Source: Phycisphaerales bacterium
Lineage (GTDB): Bacteria > Planctomycetota > Phycisphaerae > Phycisphaerales > SM1A02
Length of the DNA stretch: 64,000 nucleotides
Assembly (NCBI GenBank): GCA_022446795.1
Contig: JAKVBX010000020.1
Coordinates: 22,405-86,404 of the forward strand
Reading direction: 5' to 3'
Of the stretch, positions 43,790-53,545 are shown in pieces. Position numbers and translations under genes: made by a program. A model generated the notes under the pieces. The model saw nothing but the letters and a program-made list of their open reading frames with translations. It did not search any database and had not been told where the DNA came from. The stretch's first letter is position 1. Each line of letters begins with the position of its first letter.

Positions 43790-44861
43790 TCCCGGTCGAC
43801 CGGGACTCGTGCCGAAGCTGGCCGCAGGCTGCGGCGATGTCCCGCCCGCGGCTGGCCCGGATGGTGGCATTGACCCCGTGTCGCCGGAGAATGCGCTGGA
43901 ACTCGCGGACGTCGACCGTCGAGGGACGCTCGTAGGGCAGGCCCTTCACCTCGTTGTATCGGATCAGGTTGATCCGGGCCCGGAGTTGCGTCGCGATCCT
44001 TGCCAGTTGCCGAGCATGTTCGGGCCGATCATTGACCTGCCTGAGCAGAAGATATTCGAGCGTGACCTCGCGACCACTGGTTTCGAACCAGGCCTGGCAG
44101 GCGGACAGCAGTTGGTCGATCGTGGCATAGTCGGCCCAGGGAATGAGTGATCTTCGCAGTTCATCATTGGGCGCGTGCAGGCTCAGGGCGAGTGTCACGG
44201 GCAGTTCGAATCGAGCGAATCGACGGATGGCAGCGGGCAGGCCGACGGTTGATACCGTGATGTGTCGAGCGCCGATGGCCGGGCCCCAGTCGGCGTTGAG
44301 CATCCGGATGGCCCGCATGACCGCCTTGTCATTGGCCAGGGGTTCGCCCATGCCCATGAACACGATGTTGGTGATGCGTTCAATGTCAGCCTCCTGGTTC
44401 AGGCGGATCACCTGCTCCAGGATCTGGCCAGACGTGAGGTTGCCTTCCAGCCCGCCAAGTCCCGAGGCACAGAAGCGACACCCCACGGGACAACCCACCT
44501 GCGACGAGACGCAGGCCGTGCGGCGACGAGCAGCGGGGATCATGACCATCTCGGTCTGGCGGGCCGACGAGTTCGCGTCCGCCTGGGGCAGGGACAGTGA
44601 AGGCGACGGATCCCAGGTGACGAGCATCTTCAGCGTGCCGTCCGAGGCGGATTGAACGCGATCGATTCGGCTCCGGAACACGGTGAAGGACTCGTTCAAC
44701 CAGGCTCGGTCCGCCTTGGAGACATTGGTCATCTCGTTGAAGTCGGTGACCCCGTGCCGGAAGATCCATCGGAACACCTGCTCGGCGAGATAGCCGGGTC
44801 GGTCCTGGTCCACGCACGCGTCGCGGAACTCCTCGAGGGTGAGGTCGAGCAGGTGTTGCAT
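43779..44861 (-). CDS. rlmN: 23S rRNA/tRNA adenine-C2 methyltransferase (radical SAM)
   Basis: 360 residues from ATG at 44861. It methylates A2503 of 23S rRNA and A37 of some tRNAs. The radical-SAM motif is SQVGCPVGCRFCASG (CxxxCxxC), with NIVFMGMGEPLANDKAV after it. The N-terminal RNA-binding domain contains YLAEQVFRWIFRHGVTDFNEM. The mechanistic C-terminal Cys is probably that of IAAACGQLR near the end. Normal length. It lies just downstream of ispH on the same strand. Confidence 0.93.
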   Translation of the reverse strand: MQHLLDLTLEEFRDACVDQDRPGYLAEQVFRWIFRHGVTDFNEMTNVSKADRAWLNESFTVFRSRIDRVQSASDGTLKMLVTWDPSPSLSLPQADANSSARQTEMVMIPAARRRTACVSSQVGCPVGCRFCASGLGGLEGNLTSGQILEQVIRLNQEADIERITNIVFMGMGEPLANDKAVMRAIRMLNADWGPAIGARHITVSTVGLPAAIRRFARFELPVTLALSLHAPNDELRRSLIPWADYATIDQLLSACQAWFETSGREVTLEYLLLRQVNDRPEHARQLARIATQLRARINLIRYNEVKGLPYERPSTVDVREFQRILRRHGVNATIRASRGRDIAAACGQLRHESRSTGTTN

Positions 44862-44870
44862 GGGAAGGGC

Positions 44871-45929
44871 TCAGGCGGAGGCCGAGATCGTCAGGTCCAC
44901 GATTCGCTGCTCGATGTCGTGGGTTTCCAGGAAGGCCGCCGTGGAAGCAATGTTGTCCATCATGATCCGTCGTCCCGACGGGTCTACGTCGCGACTGCGC
45001 ATGAAGGTCTTGAGGGTTCCCGGCAGCCCGAACTCAACGCTCTCGTGGAACACGTCGTGCTGCTCGACTTCGCCTTTGTACTTGTGGACCAGGTCGAGCA
45101 CGAGGGCCTGCACCAGGTCCTCCGGGGCACTGGCGCCAGCCGTGACGAGCACCCGATCGACGCCGGTGAGCATCTGCGGGGTCAACTCGGTCAGGTCGTC
45201 GATGAGGACCGCGTTGGTGCCGGCGGCGTTGGCGATCTCGGTCAACCGGAGTGAGTTGGAACTGTTCTGGCTGCCCACCACGATGACCAGTTGGCAGTCC
45301 GGCGCGAGTTGGCGGACCGCCCGCTGGCGATTCGTCGTCGCGTAGCAGACGTCCTCGCTCGGTGGACTCTTGATCTCGGGATAGGCCTTCTTCAACGCAT
45401 TGATGATCTGGTTGGCGTCATCAAGGCTGAGGGTGGTCTGCGTCAGGTAGACGACCTTCTGGGGATCGTCGATGTTCAGGTCACCGATGCCATCCACTGA
45501 TTCCAGGATCTGGATCGCGTCAGGTGCTTCGCCGTAGGTGCCGACGATCTCCTGGTGGGTCTTGTGGCCAATGAGGATGATCTGCCAGCCTCGACGGGCA
45601 TACCGGATCGCCTCGGCGTGCACCTTGGTCACCAGGGGGCAGGTGGCGTCGATGGCGGTGAGGCTGCGGTCGATGGCCTGCTCGCGGACCTGGGGGCTGA
45701 CGCCGTGGGCGCTGAAAACCACGATGGCGCCCTTGGGCACTTCACTGATGTCCTCGATGAAGACGACACCCTGGTCCTGGAATCGCTGCACGACGTGCTT
45801 GTTGTGCACGATTTCGTGGAAGACGTAGATCGACTCGCCCTCGACGAATTCGAGCAACTGGTCCACCACGTCGATGGCCATGTAGACACCGGCGCAGAAG
45901 CCCCTCGGGTTGGCAAGAATGATCTTCAT
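44871..45929 (-). CDS. ispH: 4-hydroxy-3-methylbut-2-enyl diphosphate reductase
   Basis: 352 residues from ATG at 45929. The last enzyme of the MEP pathway, giving IPP and DMAPP. The three 4Fe-4S cysteines are in NPRGFCAGVYMAID, DATCPLVTKVH and SEDVCYATTNRQ. The active-site Glu/Thr block is QNSSNSLRLTEIA, and the His region is VFHEIVHNKHVV. The C-terminal 40 residues (RSRDVDPSGRRIMMDN) extend beyond most E. coli-type enzymes. It diverges, across 91 bases, from hpnCDE, whose farnesyl diphosphate substrate depends on it. Confidence 0.95.
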   Translation of the reverse strand: MKIILANPRGFCAGVYMAIDVVDQLLEFVEGESIYVFHEIVHNKHVVQRFQDQGVVFIEDISEVPKGAIVVFSAHGVSPQVREQAIDRSLTAIDATCPLVTKVHAEAIRYARRGWQIILIGHKTHQEIVGTYGEAPDAIQILESVDGIGDLNIDDPQKVVYLTQTTLSLDDANQIINALKKAYPEIKSPPSEDVCYATTNRQRAVRQLAPDCQLVIVVGSQNSSNSLRLTEIANAAGTNAVLIDDLTELTPQMLTGVDRVLVTAGASAPEDLVQALVLDLVHKYKGEVEQHDVFHESVEFGLPGTLKTFMRSRDVDPSGRRIMMDNIASTAAFLETHDIEQRIVDLTISASA

Positions 45930-46020
45930 CAGGATTCAGAACCTCGAACGGGCATGATACCACCCTCAACTGCCGCTACAGTGTGGCCTTTCCCGGGACA
46001 GACCACGGTCATCAGGCGTC

Positions 46021-46968
46021 ATGAGCGAAACCTCCATCATCGATCGGCTGGAGACCTGGGGGCCCGGTAGAAATCCGGGCCTGGATGCCGAGGCCTCGCT
46101 GGCCTACTGCCGAAAGCTCACCCTGGGGCACTATGAGAATTTTCCGGTGCTGTCGCGGATCGTGCCCCGGACGCTCCGGGATGGGGCCTCGGCAGTCTAT
46201 GCCTTCTGTCGCTGGGCCGACGACCTGGGCGACGAGATCGGGGATCCCGAGCGAAGCCTCGAACTGCTGGGCTGGTGGCGGGCGGAGACGATCGCCTGTT
46301 TCGAAGGGCAGGCGAGCCACCCGGTGTTCGTGGCCCTGGCATCGCTCATGGATCGACACCAGTTCACGCCGGATCCTTTCCTGGATCTCATCAGCGCCTT
46401 CGAGCAGGACCAGCGCGTCACCCGGTACGACACCTGGGACCAGTTGATCGACTACTGTCGTCGAAGCGCCGATCCGGTTGGTCGCCTGGTGCTGCGACTG
46501 GGGGACCAGGATCATGATCCCGACGCCCTGTCAGCCAGCGACGCCGTCTGCACGGCGCTGCAGTTGACGAACCACTGGCAGGACGTGAACCGGGACCTGC
46601 GGGAACGGGACCGGATCTACATCCCCGCCGACTGCCATGACATTCCAGACTTCGAGGACCGCATGCGGCGGACGATTGCACTGGGTCATGCACCGGACCA
46701 TGAGTTCTATGGCCAGTGGCGGACGCTCATGCGTTCCCTGGTGGACCGGACCTGGCCGGGGTTTGAACGCACCGAGCCGCTGCTTGATGTCCTGCCGGCA
46801 GATCTTCGCCCGATGGTCTGGCTCTTCGCTGCTGGTGGCAGCCACGTCCTGCGTCGCATCGAGCAGATCAACTACGAGACCATCCTGTTCCGGCCACGGC
46901 TTCGAGCCTGGTCGAAGATCGCCCTGGTCCTCTCGGCCCGTCGCATGGCCAGGAGGCGGGCGGCATGA
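46021..46968 (+). CDS. hpnC: Hydroxysqualene synthase
   Basis: 315 residues from ATG at 46021. Head-to-head prenyl synthase family. The two Asp-rich motifs are FCRWADDLGDEI and HWQDVNRDLRERDRIYIP. In the three-enzyme route, HpnD makes presqualene diphosphate and HpnC converts it to hydroxysqualene. The identification as HpnC rather than phytoene synthase rests on order (C-D-E) and on motif context. Coupled to hpnD by an ATGA overlap. Confidence 0.9.
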   Translation: MSETSIIDRLETWGPGRNPGLDAEASLAYCRKLTLGHYENFPVLSRIVPRTLRDGASAVYAFCRWADDLGDEIGDPERSLELLGWWRAETIACFEGQASHPVFVALASLMDRHQFTPDPFLDLISAFEQDQRVTRYDTWDQLIDYCRRSADPVGRLVLRLGDQDHDPDALSASDAVCTALQLTNHWQDVNRDLRERDRIYIPADCHDIPDFEDRMRRTIALGHAPDHEFYGQWRTLMRSLVDRTWPGFERTEPLLDVLPADLRPMVWLFAAGGSHVLRRIEQINYETILFRPRLRAWSKIALVLSARRMARRRAA

Positions 46969-47846
46969 GCGCTGTCGTCGATATTCCGACCGATGTCGCA
47001 GCGTTGGAGCACTGCCGGGAGATCACCCGCCGGGAGGCTCGGAACTTCTACTACGGCCTGAAACTGCTGCCGGAACCCCAGCGGTCGGCGCTGTACTGCA
47101 TCTACGCCTGGATGCGCCGAGCCGATGACATCGTTGACGATGGTGATGCCGCGGCCGATGAGAACCTTCGTCAGTTCCGCGAGTTGACCCATGCCGCCCT
47201 GGAAGAATCCTGGGATGGCGATGATCCGGATCCGATGTGGCGGGCCTTTGCCGCAACGACGAGGCGATTCCAACTCTCGGCGGAACCCTTCGAAGCGATG
47301 ATCGATGGCCAGCGGGCCGACCTGTCATTCCGCCAGCCGGACACGATGGACGGACTGGTGCAGTACTGCCGACAGGTGGCCTCCAGCGTGGGTCGGGTCT
47401 GTGTCGCAATCTGGGGTGCGGATGATCCGCGTGCCATGGAATTGGCCGACGACCGGGGCATCGCGTTCCAGTTGACGAACATCCTCCGTGACGTTCGGGA
47501 GGACCACGAAAACGGCCGGGTCTACCTGCCCATCGAGATGCTCACCTCCCGCAACCTGACCATCGAGTCGTTGCTGGCGTGGCGTGATCCCGCGGCCTGC
47601 CATGATCTGCTGGCGGAACTCGCCGGGGCCGGCGAAGCGCACTATGTATCTTCTTCTCCGCTGGAGGCGATGATCACGCCGTCGTGCCGACCGACGCTGC
47701 GGGCCATGACCCGGATCTACCACGGGCTGCTGCACCGCATCCGCAAGAACCCCCGGATCATCGTTGGGCCACGGCGGGTCCGCCTTGGTCGCCTTCGCAA
47801 GATCTCGATCGCGTTGTCGGCCCGCATGCAGGCTCGCATTTCATGA
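46965..47846 (+). CDS. hpnD: Presqualene diphosphate synthase
   Basis: 293 residues from ATG at 46965. It condenses two farnesyl diphosphates to presqualene diphosphate. The Asp-rich motifs are YAWMRRADDIVDDGD and TNILRDVREDHENGRVYLP, both typical of HpnD and of phytoene synthase relatives. No C-terminal membrane helix like that of eukaryotic squalene synthase is present. Overlaps hpnC upstream and hpnE downstream, each by four bases. Confidence 0.92.
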   Translation: MSAVVDIPTDVAALEHCREITRREARNFYYGLKLLPEPQRSALYCIYAWMRRADDIVDDGDAAADENLRQFRELTHAALEESWDGDDPDPMWRAFAATTRRFQLSAEPFEAMIDGQRADLSFRQPDTMDGLVQYCRQVASSVGRVCVAIWGADDPRAMELADDRGIAFQLTNILRDVREDHENGRVYLPIEMLTSRNLTIESLLAWRDPAACHDLLAELAGAGEAHYVSSSPLEAMITPSCRPTLRAMTRIYHGLLHRIRKNPRIIVGPRRVRLGRLRKISIALSARMQARIS

Positions 47847-49246
47847 CCCAACGGGCCGTGATCATTGGCGGAGGGCTGGCGGGAATCGCCGCCGCGCTCC
47901 GACTGGCGGAGGCCGGCTGGTGTCCGATCGTCCTGGAGACCCGCAAGAAGCTCGGGGGTCGAGCGACGAGTTTCCCCGACCAGCGAAGCGGTCAGGCCCT
48001 GGACAACTGCCAGCATGTCCTGATGGGCTGCTTCACGGCGCTCCTGGATCTCTACGATCGACTTGGCGTTACTGACCAGATCGAATGGCACGAGCGGCTG
48101 TACTGGTACCGCGAGGATGGTGGGGTGGATCTCCTGAAGCCGGGCCGGCTGCCCGCGCCGCTGCATACCGCGGGGAGCTTTCGCCGGATGAAACTGCTCA
48201 CACGGGCGGAGAAGGCCGGCATCCGTCGGGCCATGTGGAAGATGCTTCGCGGCGGCCGTGGGCTCCGGGGTACCTGGCGGACGCGGACGTTCGGCGCCTT
48301 TCTCGATGAGATGCGGCAGTCCAGTGAGGCGATCCGGTTGTTCTGGGACACGATCATCATCAGCGCCTGCAACCTGCCGTCGCACCAGGTCGCTGCCGAG
48401 CACGGCATGCAGGTCTTCCAGGAGGCCTTCCTGGGAAGCCGCTGGGCTGGCACGATGGGGCTGTCGACCGTGCCGTTGGCGGCCCTGTATGACCCCGCCG
48501 AAGCCCTGATCCGCGAGTCCGGTGGTGAGTTGCGGCTGGGCTGCTCGGTCCGCGAGATCTGCCTCGAGCAGAACCGGGCGGTCGGCGTGATGACGGGCGA
48601 TTCCATGGAACGCGGCCAGGCGGTCATCACGACGGTTCCACCAGATCGACTCGGCAAACTGCTGCCCGAGGATGTGCGAAGAAACGATCGCCGCCTGTCA
48701 GCCCTCTCGCGGTTCTCGTTCAGTCCCATCCTCGGTGTGCACCTGCACTGGCCCACCCAGGTGATGACGCTGCCGCACCTGGTCCTGTCGGGCCGCCCGG
48801 TGCACTGGATCTTCAACAAGGGCGTGGATGAACACGGGCGCCAACACCTGCATTGCGTCATCAGTGCGGCCGACGAGTGGATGCCGCTGGACGAACAGCA
48901 GATCCTGGCTCGCGTGCTTGACGAACTCAAGGGGCCCTTGCCCGAGACCGTGGGACTCGAACCCGTCTCTGTTCGTGCCGTCAAGGAAAAGCACGCGACC
49001 TTTGCCGCGACGCCCGAGATCGAACCGGATCGACCTCCAGCAGCGCCGGGCGCGGTCGGCGTTCATGGTGGCGACATCGAGTCGCTCTACCTGGCCGGAG
49101 ACTGGTCCGCCACGGGATGGCCGGCCACGATGGAAGGTGCCGTTCGCAGTGGGTACGCCGCTGCGGCCGCGGCCAGCGGAACGCCCTCGGGTATCGAGGA
49201 CATTCCCGCGGCACGCGTCGCGCGGTGGTTGGGCGTGGACCGCTGA
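47843..49246 (+). CDS. hpnE: Hydroxysqualene dehydroxylase
   Basis: 467 residues from ATG at 47843, inside the stop of hpnD; the longer open frame upstream overlaps hpnD. FAD-dependent amine-oxidase/phytoene-desaturase fold: VIIGGGLAGIAAALRLAEAG then LETRKKLGGRATSF at the N terminus, and LYLAGDWSATGWPATMEGAV at the C terminus for the FAD end. It reduces hydroxysqualene to squalene, the hopanoid and sterol precursor. No squalene-hopene cyclase is in the window. hpnE ends three bases before the convergent peptidase gene. Confidence 0.92.
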   Translation: MTQRAVIIGGGLAGIAAALRLAEAGWCPIVLETRKKLGGRATSFPDQRSGQALDNCQHVLMGCFTALLDLYDRLGVTDQIEWHERLYWYREDGGVDLLKPGRLPAPLHTAGSFRRMKLLTRAEKAGIRRAMWKMLRGGRGLRGTWRTRTFGAFLDEMRQSSEAIRLFWDTIIISACNLPSHQVAAEHGMQVFQEAFLGSRWAGTMGLSTVPLAALYDPAEALIRESGGELRLGCSVREICLEQNRAVGVMTGDSMERGQAVITTVPPDRLGKLLPEDVRRNDRRLSALSRFSFSPILGVHLHWPTQVMTLPHLVLSGRPVHWIFNKGVDEHGRQHLHCVISAADEWMPLDEQQILARVLDELKGPLPETVGLEPVSVRAVKEKHATFAATPEIEPDRPPAAPGAVGVHGGDIESLYLAGDWSATGWPATMEGAVRSGYAAAAAASGTPSGIEDIPAARVARWLGVDR

Positions 49247-49248
49247 AC

Positions 49249-51405
49249 TCAGGGCGTCGGGGCCGAGACCTGGTCTGACTCGATCACGGTGGCCCCGTCC
49301 GCCAGGTGCATTTCCAGGAAGGACCAGGCGTCCGCGACCTCATCGATCCGCTTGGACGTGGGCTTTCCGGCACCGTGGCCAGCGGCCCGTTCGATTCGAA
49401 TCAACACTGGCTGGTCACCATCGTGAGCCCGCTGGAGGGCGGCCGCGTACTTGAAGGAGTGGCCCGGGACCACGCGATCATCCGTGTCCGCGGTCGTCAC
49501 CATCGTCGCGGGATAGGCCGTTCCCGATTCGAGCCGGTGGTAGGGCGAGTAGGCCCAGAGCGTTTCGAACTCATCCGCCTTCTCGGGATCGCCATATTCC
49601 TTTCGCCAGGCGTGCCCGATGGTGAACTTCGGGAATCGGATCATGTCCATCACACCCACGCCCGGAAGGCAGGCACCAAAGAGGTCAGGACGTTGATTCA
49701 TGCAGGCGCCTACGAGCAGGCCGCCATTGCTGTGTCCCTGGATGCCCAGGTTCGCCGGCGAGGTGTAGTCGTTCTCGCACAGCCACTCGCCTGCGCTGAT
49801 GAAGTCATCGAAGACATGCTGCTTGTTCGCCATCATGCCATCCTGGTGCCAGTCCTCGCCGAACTCGCCGCCGCCACGGAGATTGGCCACGGCGTACAGG
49901 TTGCCGCGTTCCATCCACGCCAGCCGCGCCGGTGAGAAGGACGGCGTGATGGCGATGTTGAATCCGCCGTAGCCGTACAACAGCGTCGGGGTGTTTCCGT
50001 CCCGGACGAGCCCCTTCTTGTAGGACAGGAACATGGGAACCATGGTGCCGTCCTTGCTCTGGTACCAGACCTGCCGGACGACGTAGTCGTTGGGATCGAA
50101 GTCCACCTCGGCCTGCTTGAGCAGGGTGGTCTTTCCGGTGGCCAGGTCGAAGCGATAGGTGCTCGGGGGCGTGGTGAAACTGGAGAACGAGTAGAACGTC
50201 TCCATGTCGTCACTCTTGCCGCCGAAGCCGCTGGCGGTGCCGATGCCGGGCAGTTCGATCTCCGAGATCCGCTTCCCGGCCATGTCGAACCGGTGGACAC
50301 GGCTGCTGGCGTTGTCGAGGTACTGGGCGATGAACCCGTTGCCCACCTGCGAGACGCCGCGAAGGGTCGCACTGCTCTCGGGGATGATCTCCTGGACCGT
50401 CGACGGGTCATCCAGGTCGATGCCCACCAGGCGACCTCGCGGGGCCTGGTTGTCCGTCTTGAAGTAGAGCATGCTTCCATCGTTGCCCACGAGTGACCAG
50501 GCCGATTCGAAGTTGTCGATCAGCGGCTTCATGGTCCAGTCGTCGGTCGAGAGATCGGCCACCGAGACCCGGTTGGGCTCACCGCCACGCCAGATGCTGG
50601 CCACGAGATACCGACCGTCTTCCGTCACGCTGGAGGAGAAGCCCCAGTCGGGGTGAGCGTCATCGCGATGGACAAGCCGATCCTGGGACTGATCGGTCCC
50701 GGGCACGTGATACCACACCTGCTGGTTGGCATTGGCCTCCACGAGGCCTTCGCCCTCGGGCGGTGCGTCATATCGCGAGTAGAAGAAGCCGCTTCCATCG
50801 GGACGCCAGGCCGCGCTGGAGAACTTGCTCCATTCCACCGAGTCATCCAGGTCCTGGCCGGCCGACAGGTCACGGACCTTCCATGTCTTCCAGTCGGAGC
50901 CTCCCTCGGAGACGCCATACGCCATGTATCGGCCGTCATCGCTGAAGGTCAATCCGCTGAGTGCGATCGTGCCGTCATCGGACCAGGCGTTGGGATCAAG
51001 GACGACCTGCGGCTCATCTTCGAGCGTGTCCATTCCGTAGAGCACGTACTGGTTCTGAAGCCCGTCGTTGGCGTAGTAGTAGTACCGGCCGCCAGCCTTG
51101 AACGGGGCGCCGATCTTCTCGTAGTCCCAGAGTTCCTCGACGCGGCTGCGGATCTCGGAGCGGCCCGGAAGTGCGTGCAGGTAGCCGAAGGTCACCTCGT
51201 TCTGCGCATCGACCCAGTCGGAGACCTCCTGGCTTTCGCGGACATCCTGTTCCAGCCAGCGATAGGGGTCCGACACCTGGACGCCGTGATAGTCATCGAC
51301 CACCGCCTCTCGGCGGGACTCCGGGTACGTCAGGCCCGCGTCCGCGGGAGGGGCCGAGAGGAAGGCAAGCGCGAGAATGGTCGTGACGGGCATGGTGGTC
51401 TCCAT
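49249..51405 (-). CDS. Secreted prolyl oligopeptidase (S9A)
   Basis: 718 residues from ATG at 51405, though ATG at 51393 has GGAG six bases upstream. A signal peptide (TTILALAFLSAPPADA) marks export. The mature start DPYRWLEQ is a hallmark of the family. A seven-bladed propeller (about 70-430) is followed by the alpha/beta-hydrolase domain with GHSNGGLLVGACMNQRPDLFG (catalytic Ser), a late Asp in TADTDDRVVPGHS, and His in RAAGHGAGKP. It cleaves short proline-containing peptides, here probably periplasmic. Stands alone, convergent with hpnE. Confidence 0.93.
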   Translation of the reverse strand: METTMPVTTILALAFLSAPPADAGLTYPESRREAVVDDYHGVQVSDPYRWLEQDVRESQEVSDWVDAQNEVTFGYLHALPGRSEIRSRVEELWDYEKIGAPFKAGGRYYYYANDGLQNQYVLYGMDTLEDEPQVVLDPNAWSDDGTIALSGLTFSDDGRYMAYGVSEGGSDWKTWKVRDLSAGQDLDDSVEWSKFSSAAWRPDGSGFFYSRYDAPPEGEGLVEANANQQVWYHVPGTDQSQDRLVHRDDAHPDWGFSSSVTEDGRYLVASIWRGGEPNRVSVADLSTDDWTMKPLIDNFESAWSLVGNDGSMLYFKTDNQAPRGRLVGIDLDDPSTVQEIIPESSATLRGVSQVGNGFIAQYLDNASSRVHRFDMAGKRISEIELPGIGTASGFGGKSDDMETFYSFSSFTTPPSTYRFDLATGKTTLLKQAEVDFDPNDYVVRQVWYQSKDGTMVPMFLSYKKGLVRDGNTPTLLYGYGGFNIAITPSFSPARLAWMERGNLYAVANLRGGGEFGEDWHQDGMMANKQHVFDDFISAGEWLCENDYTSPANLGIQGHSNGGLLVGACMNQRPDLFGACLPGVGVMDMIRFPKFTIGHAWRKEYGDPEKADEFETLWAYSPYHRLESGTAYPATMVTTADTDDRVVPGHSFKYAAALQRAHDGDQPVLIRIERAAGHGAGKPTSKRIDEVADAWSFLEMHLADGATVIESDQVSAPTP

Positions 51406-51447
51406 GGCTTCGGGGTTCAGTGGCCGGGCCGCCGGATGGCGGAGCGA

Positions 51448-52260
51448 TCAGCGTCCCACGATATCAGGGAGATCGAACATCGACCCGGTCAAAACATCAC
51501 GTCCATGCTCGGTCACCAGCACGTCGGCCTCGTAATGGACGCTGAGCGAGCCATCCGTGGTGTGGATCGGCCAGTCGCCGGAGGTACTGGTGATGGCTGC
51601 ATCTCCGGCGTTGATCATGGGCTCGACCGCGACCAGCAGCCCCGGCTCGAATGTCCGGAAGGCGTCCGGCCACTCCCCGGGCTGGCGGGGGACCACGTTG
51701 GAGATGAACGGCGGGCCGTGCAGTCGGCGTCCGTACCCGTGTCCGCCAAGGCCACGCACCAGCGAGAAGCCCGCGTCGGTCACGTGCCCCTCGACGGCCC
51801 GGGCCCAGTCCAGCAATGGGCGACCCGGCTGCATCGCATCAAGCCCGAGCCGCAGGCATTCACGGCCAGCTGTCATGAGACGCTGTGTTGCTTCATCAAC
51901 AGCCTCGATCCCATAGGTCCACGCGGCATCGCCAATCCACCCCTTGTACGACACGCCGATGTCGACCGAGAGTATGTCGCCCGGTACCAGCGGCGCATCG
52001 GTCATCAGGTGAGTTCCATGAACCACGCAGGTGTTGGGGGAAAGGCAGGAGTGACTCGGGAATGGGGGATGGCCCGGGATGCGGTATCGAAGAAAGGCGC
52101 TTCGGCAGTCCATCGACTCCAGGGTCTCGCCGACGAAGGCGTCGACCTGGGCAAGCGTCTGACCGGCCGCCAGGAACTCGACGATCGCGAAGTGAACGTC
52201 GACGACACGTTGCGCAGCAGCGGCCGCGGCTTCAACATCTCGCTGGCGTTTTACGACCAT
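51448..52260 (-). CDS. map: Methionine aminopeptidase, type I
   Basis: 270 residues from ATG at 52260; the frame opens further up, inside hutI. The five metal ligands are in SVDIGVSYKGW, WIGDAAWT, GHGYGRRLH, AVEPMINAG and HYEADVLV; the extra catalytic His is in SHSCLSPN. Removes N-terminal Met. It follows hutI by 13 bases as the last gene of a histidine-degradation operon, an unusual place for a housekeeping peptidase. A second map copy near secY would suggest a special role here. Confidence 0.9.
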   Translation of the reverse strand: MVVKRQRDVEAAAAAAQRVVDVHFAIVEFLAAGQTLAQVDAFVGETLESMDCRSAFLRYRIPGHPPFPSHSCLSPNTCVVHGTHLMTDAPLVPGDILSVDIGVSYKGWIGDAAWTYGIEAVDEATQRLMTAGRECLRLGLDAMQPGRPLLDWARAVEGHVTDAGFSLVRGLGGHGYGRRLHGPPFISNVVPRQPGEWPDAFRTFEPGLLVAVEPMINAGDAAITSTSGDWPIHTTDGSLSVHYEADVLVTEHGRDVLTGSMFDLPDIVGR

Positions 52261-52273
52261 GGCGTCACCCTGG

Positions 52274-53545
52274 TCATGGCGAGGCCTCGGGATCTTCGTG
52301 TCCCTCGAACTCGGCATCGCCGAGGAACTGGACGACTTCGCCGCGGCAGAGCACCAGTGGCGGGGGCGGGCCTCCGAATTCCCAGGCCAGTTCCCGCTCG
52401 TCGAGGGCGTCGAGGATCTGGATGTCCGCTCGCATGCCTGCTTCAAGCCGACCGTGGCTGGACTCGACGCCCAGGACACAGGCCGCATTGCGCGTGGCCG
52501 CGGTGATGGCCTCGCTGGGCAGCAGTCCGGCCTGTCGGCATGCCAGGGAGATCGTCATCGGCATCGAGGGCGACGGGGCGGACCCCGGGTTGTAGTTGGT
52601 GGCGATCGCCACGGCGGCACCGGCATCAACCAGGTCACGCCCAGGCGCGTATCGCTGATCAAGGGAGAAGCCGCTGGCTGGAAGCAGGACGGCAATGGTC
52701 GACGAATCGCCCAGGCGACCGATGTCCTCGGGCGTGATCGCCTCGAGATGATCAACGCTCCGGGCGCCCATCTCGATGGCTGCCTGTGTCATGCCCAGGG
52801 AGTTGAACTGATCGGTATGCACACGAAGCTGGCAGCCCAGGTCCTGCGCGGCCGTGAACAGTCGGCAGGTTTCCTCGACGCTCCAGGCGCCGTCCTCGCA
52901 GTAGGCGTCACAGCAGATCCCCGGGAACTCCTCGGCCACCGCCGGAAGGGTCTCCTTGATCGTCTGTTCCACGAAGTTCGGCGTATCCGGGTCCTTGGCA
53001 TGAGCACCGAGGAACGTCCCGAGGATGGTCACGTCCTGCTCGCGTGACACCGCATGGATCGCTCGGAGCATCTTCAACTCGGCCTCGGTCGACAGGCCAT
53101 AGCCGGACTTGATCTCCATGACGGTCGTGCCGAAGGTGAGCATCCGCCCGAGCCGGGCATGCAGGGCCTCGACGAGTTCCTCCTGGGAGGCGGACCGGAC
53201 GGCGCGGACCGTCGACATGATGCCGCCGCCACGCTTCAGGATCTCCAGGTAGGGAACGCCGCTGAGGCCGGCCTCGAACTCCTCGAGCCGTGATCCGGTC
53301 CAGCAGGCGTGCGTGTGGCAGTCGACAAAGGCCGGCAGGACGACCCGGCCACCCAGGTCCAGCACCGTGCCCTCGGCAGGATCCGATGGCAGGCCCTCGC
53401 CGACGGCGGAGATTCGGTCACCCTCGATCCGGAGCCATCCGTTTTCGATGACGCCCAGGTCCTGCATCTCCTCACCACGCCGCGGCCCCTCGCCTCCCGC
53501 GAGTGTCAGCAGCCGTGCGTTGACCAGGTGGCGGACCATCATCAC
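52274..53545 (-). CDS. hutI: Imidazolonepropionase
   Basis: 423 residues from GTG at 53545 (overlapping hutU by 4) or ATG at 53542 (overlapping by 1). It hydrolyses 4-imidazolone-5-propionate to formiminoglutamate, the third step of histidine breakdown. The metal site [10 protein letters not shown], the middle [15 protein letters not shown] and HTDQFNSLG fit HutI of the amidohydrolase superfamily. Normal length. Third of four genes in the hutH-U-I-map operon. Confidence 0.94.
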   Translation of the reverse strand: MMMVRHLVNARLLTLAGGEGPRRGEEMQDLGVIENGWLRIEGDRISAVGEGLPSDPAEGTVLDLGGRVVLPAFVDCHTHACWTGSRLEEFEAGLSGVPYLEILKRGGGIMSTVRAVRSASQEELVEALHARLGRMLTFGTTVMEIKSGYGLSTEAELKMLRAIHAVSREQDVTILGTFLGAHAKDPDTPNFVEQTIKETLPAVAEEFPGICCDAYCEDGAWSVEETCRLFTAAQDLGCQLRVHTDQFNSLGMTQAAIEMGARSVDHLEAITPEDIGRLGDSSTIAVLLPASGFSLDQRYAPGRDLVDAGAAVAIATNYNPGSAPSPSMPMTISLACRQAGLLPSEAITAATRNAACVLGVESSHGRLEAGMRADIQILDALDERELAWEFGGPPPPLVLCRGEVVQFLGDAEFEGHEDPEASP

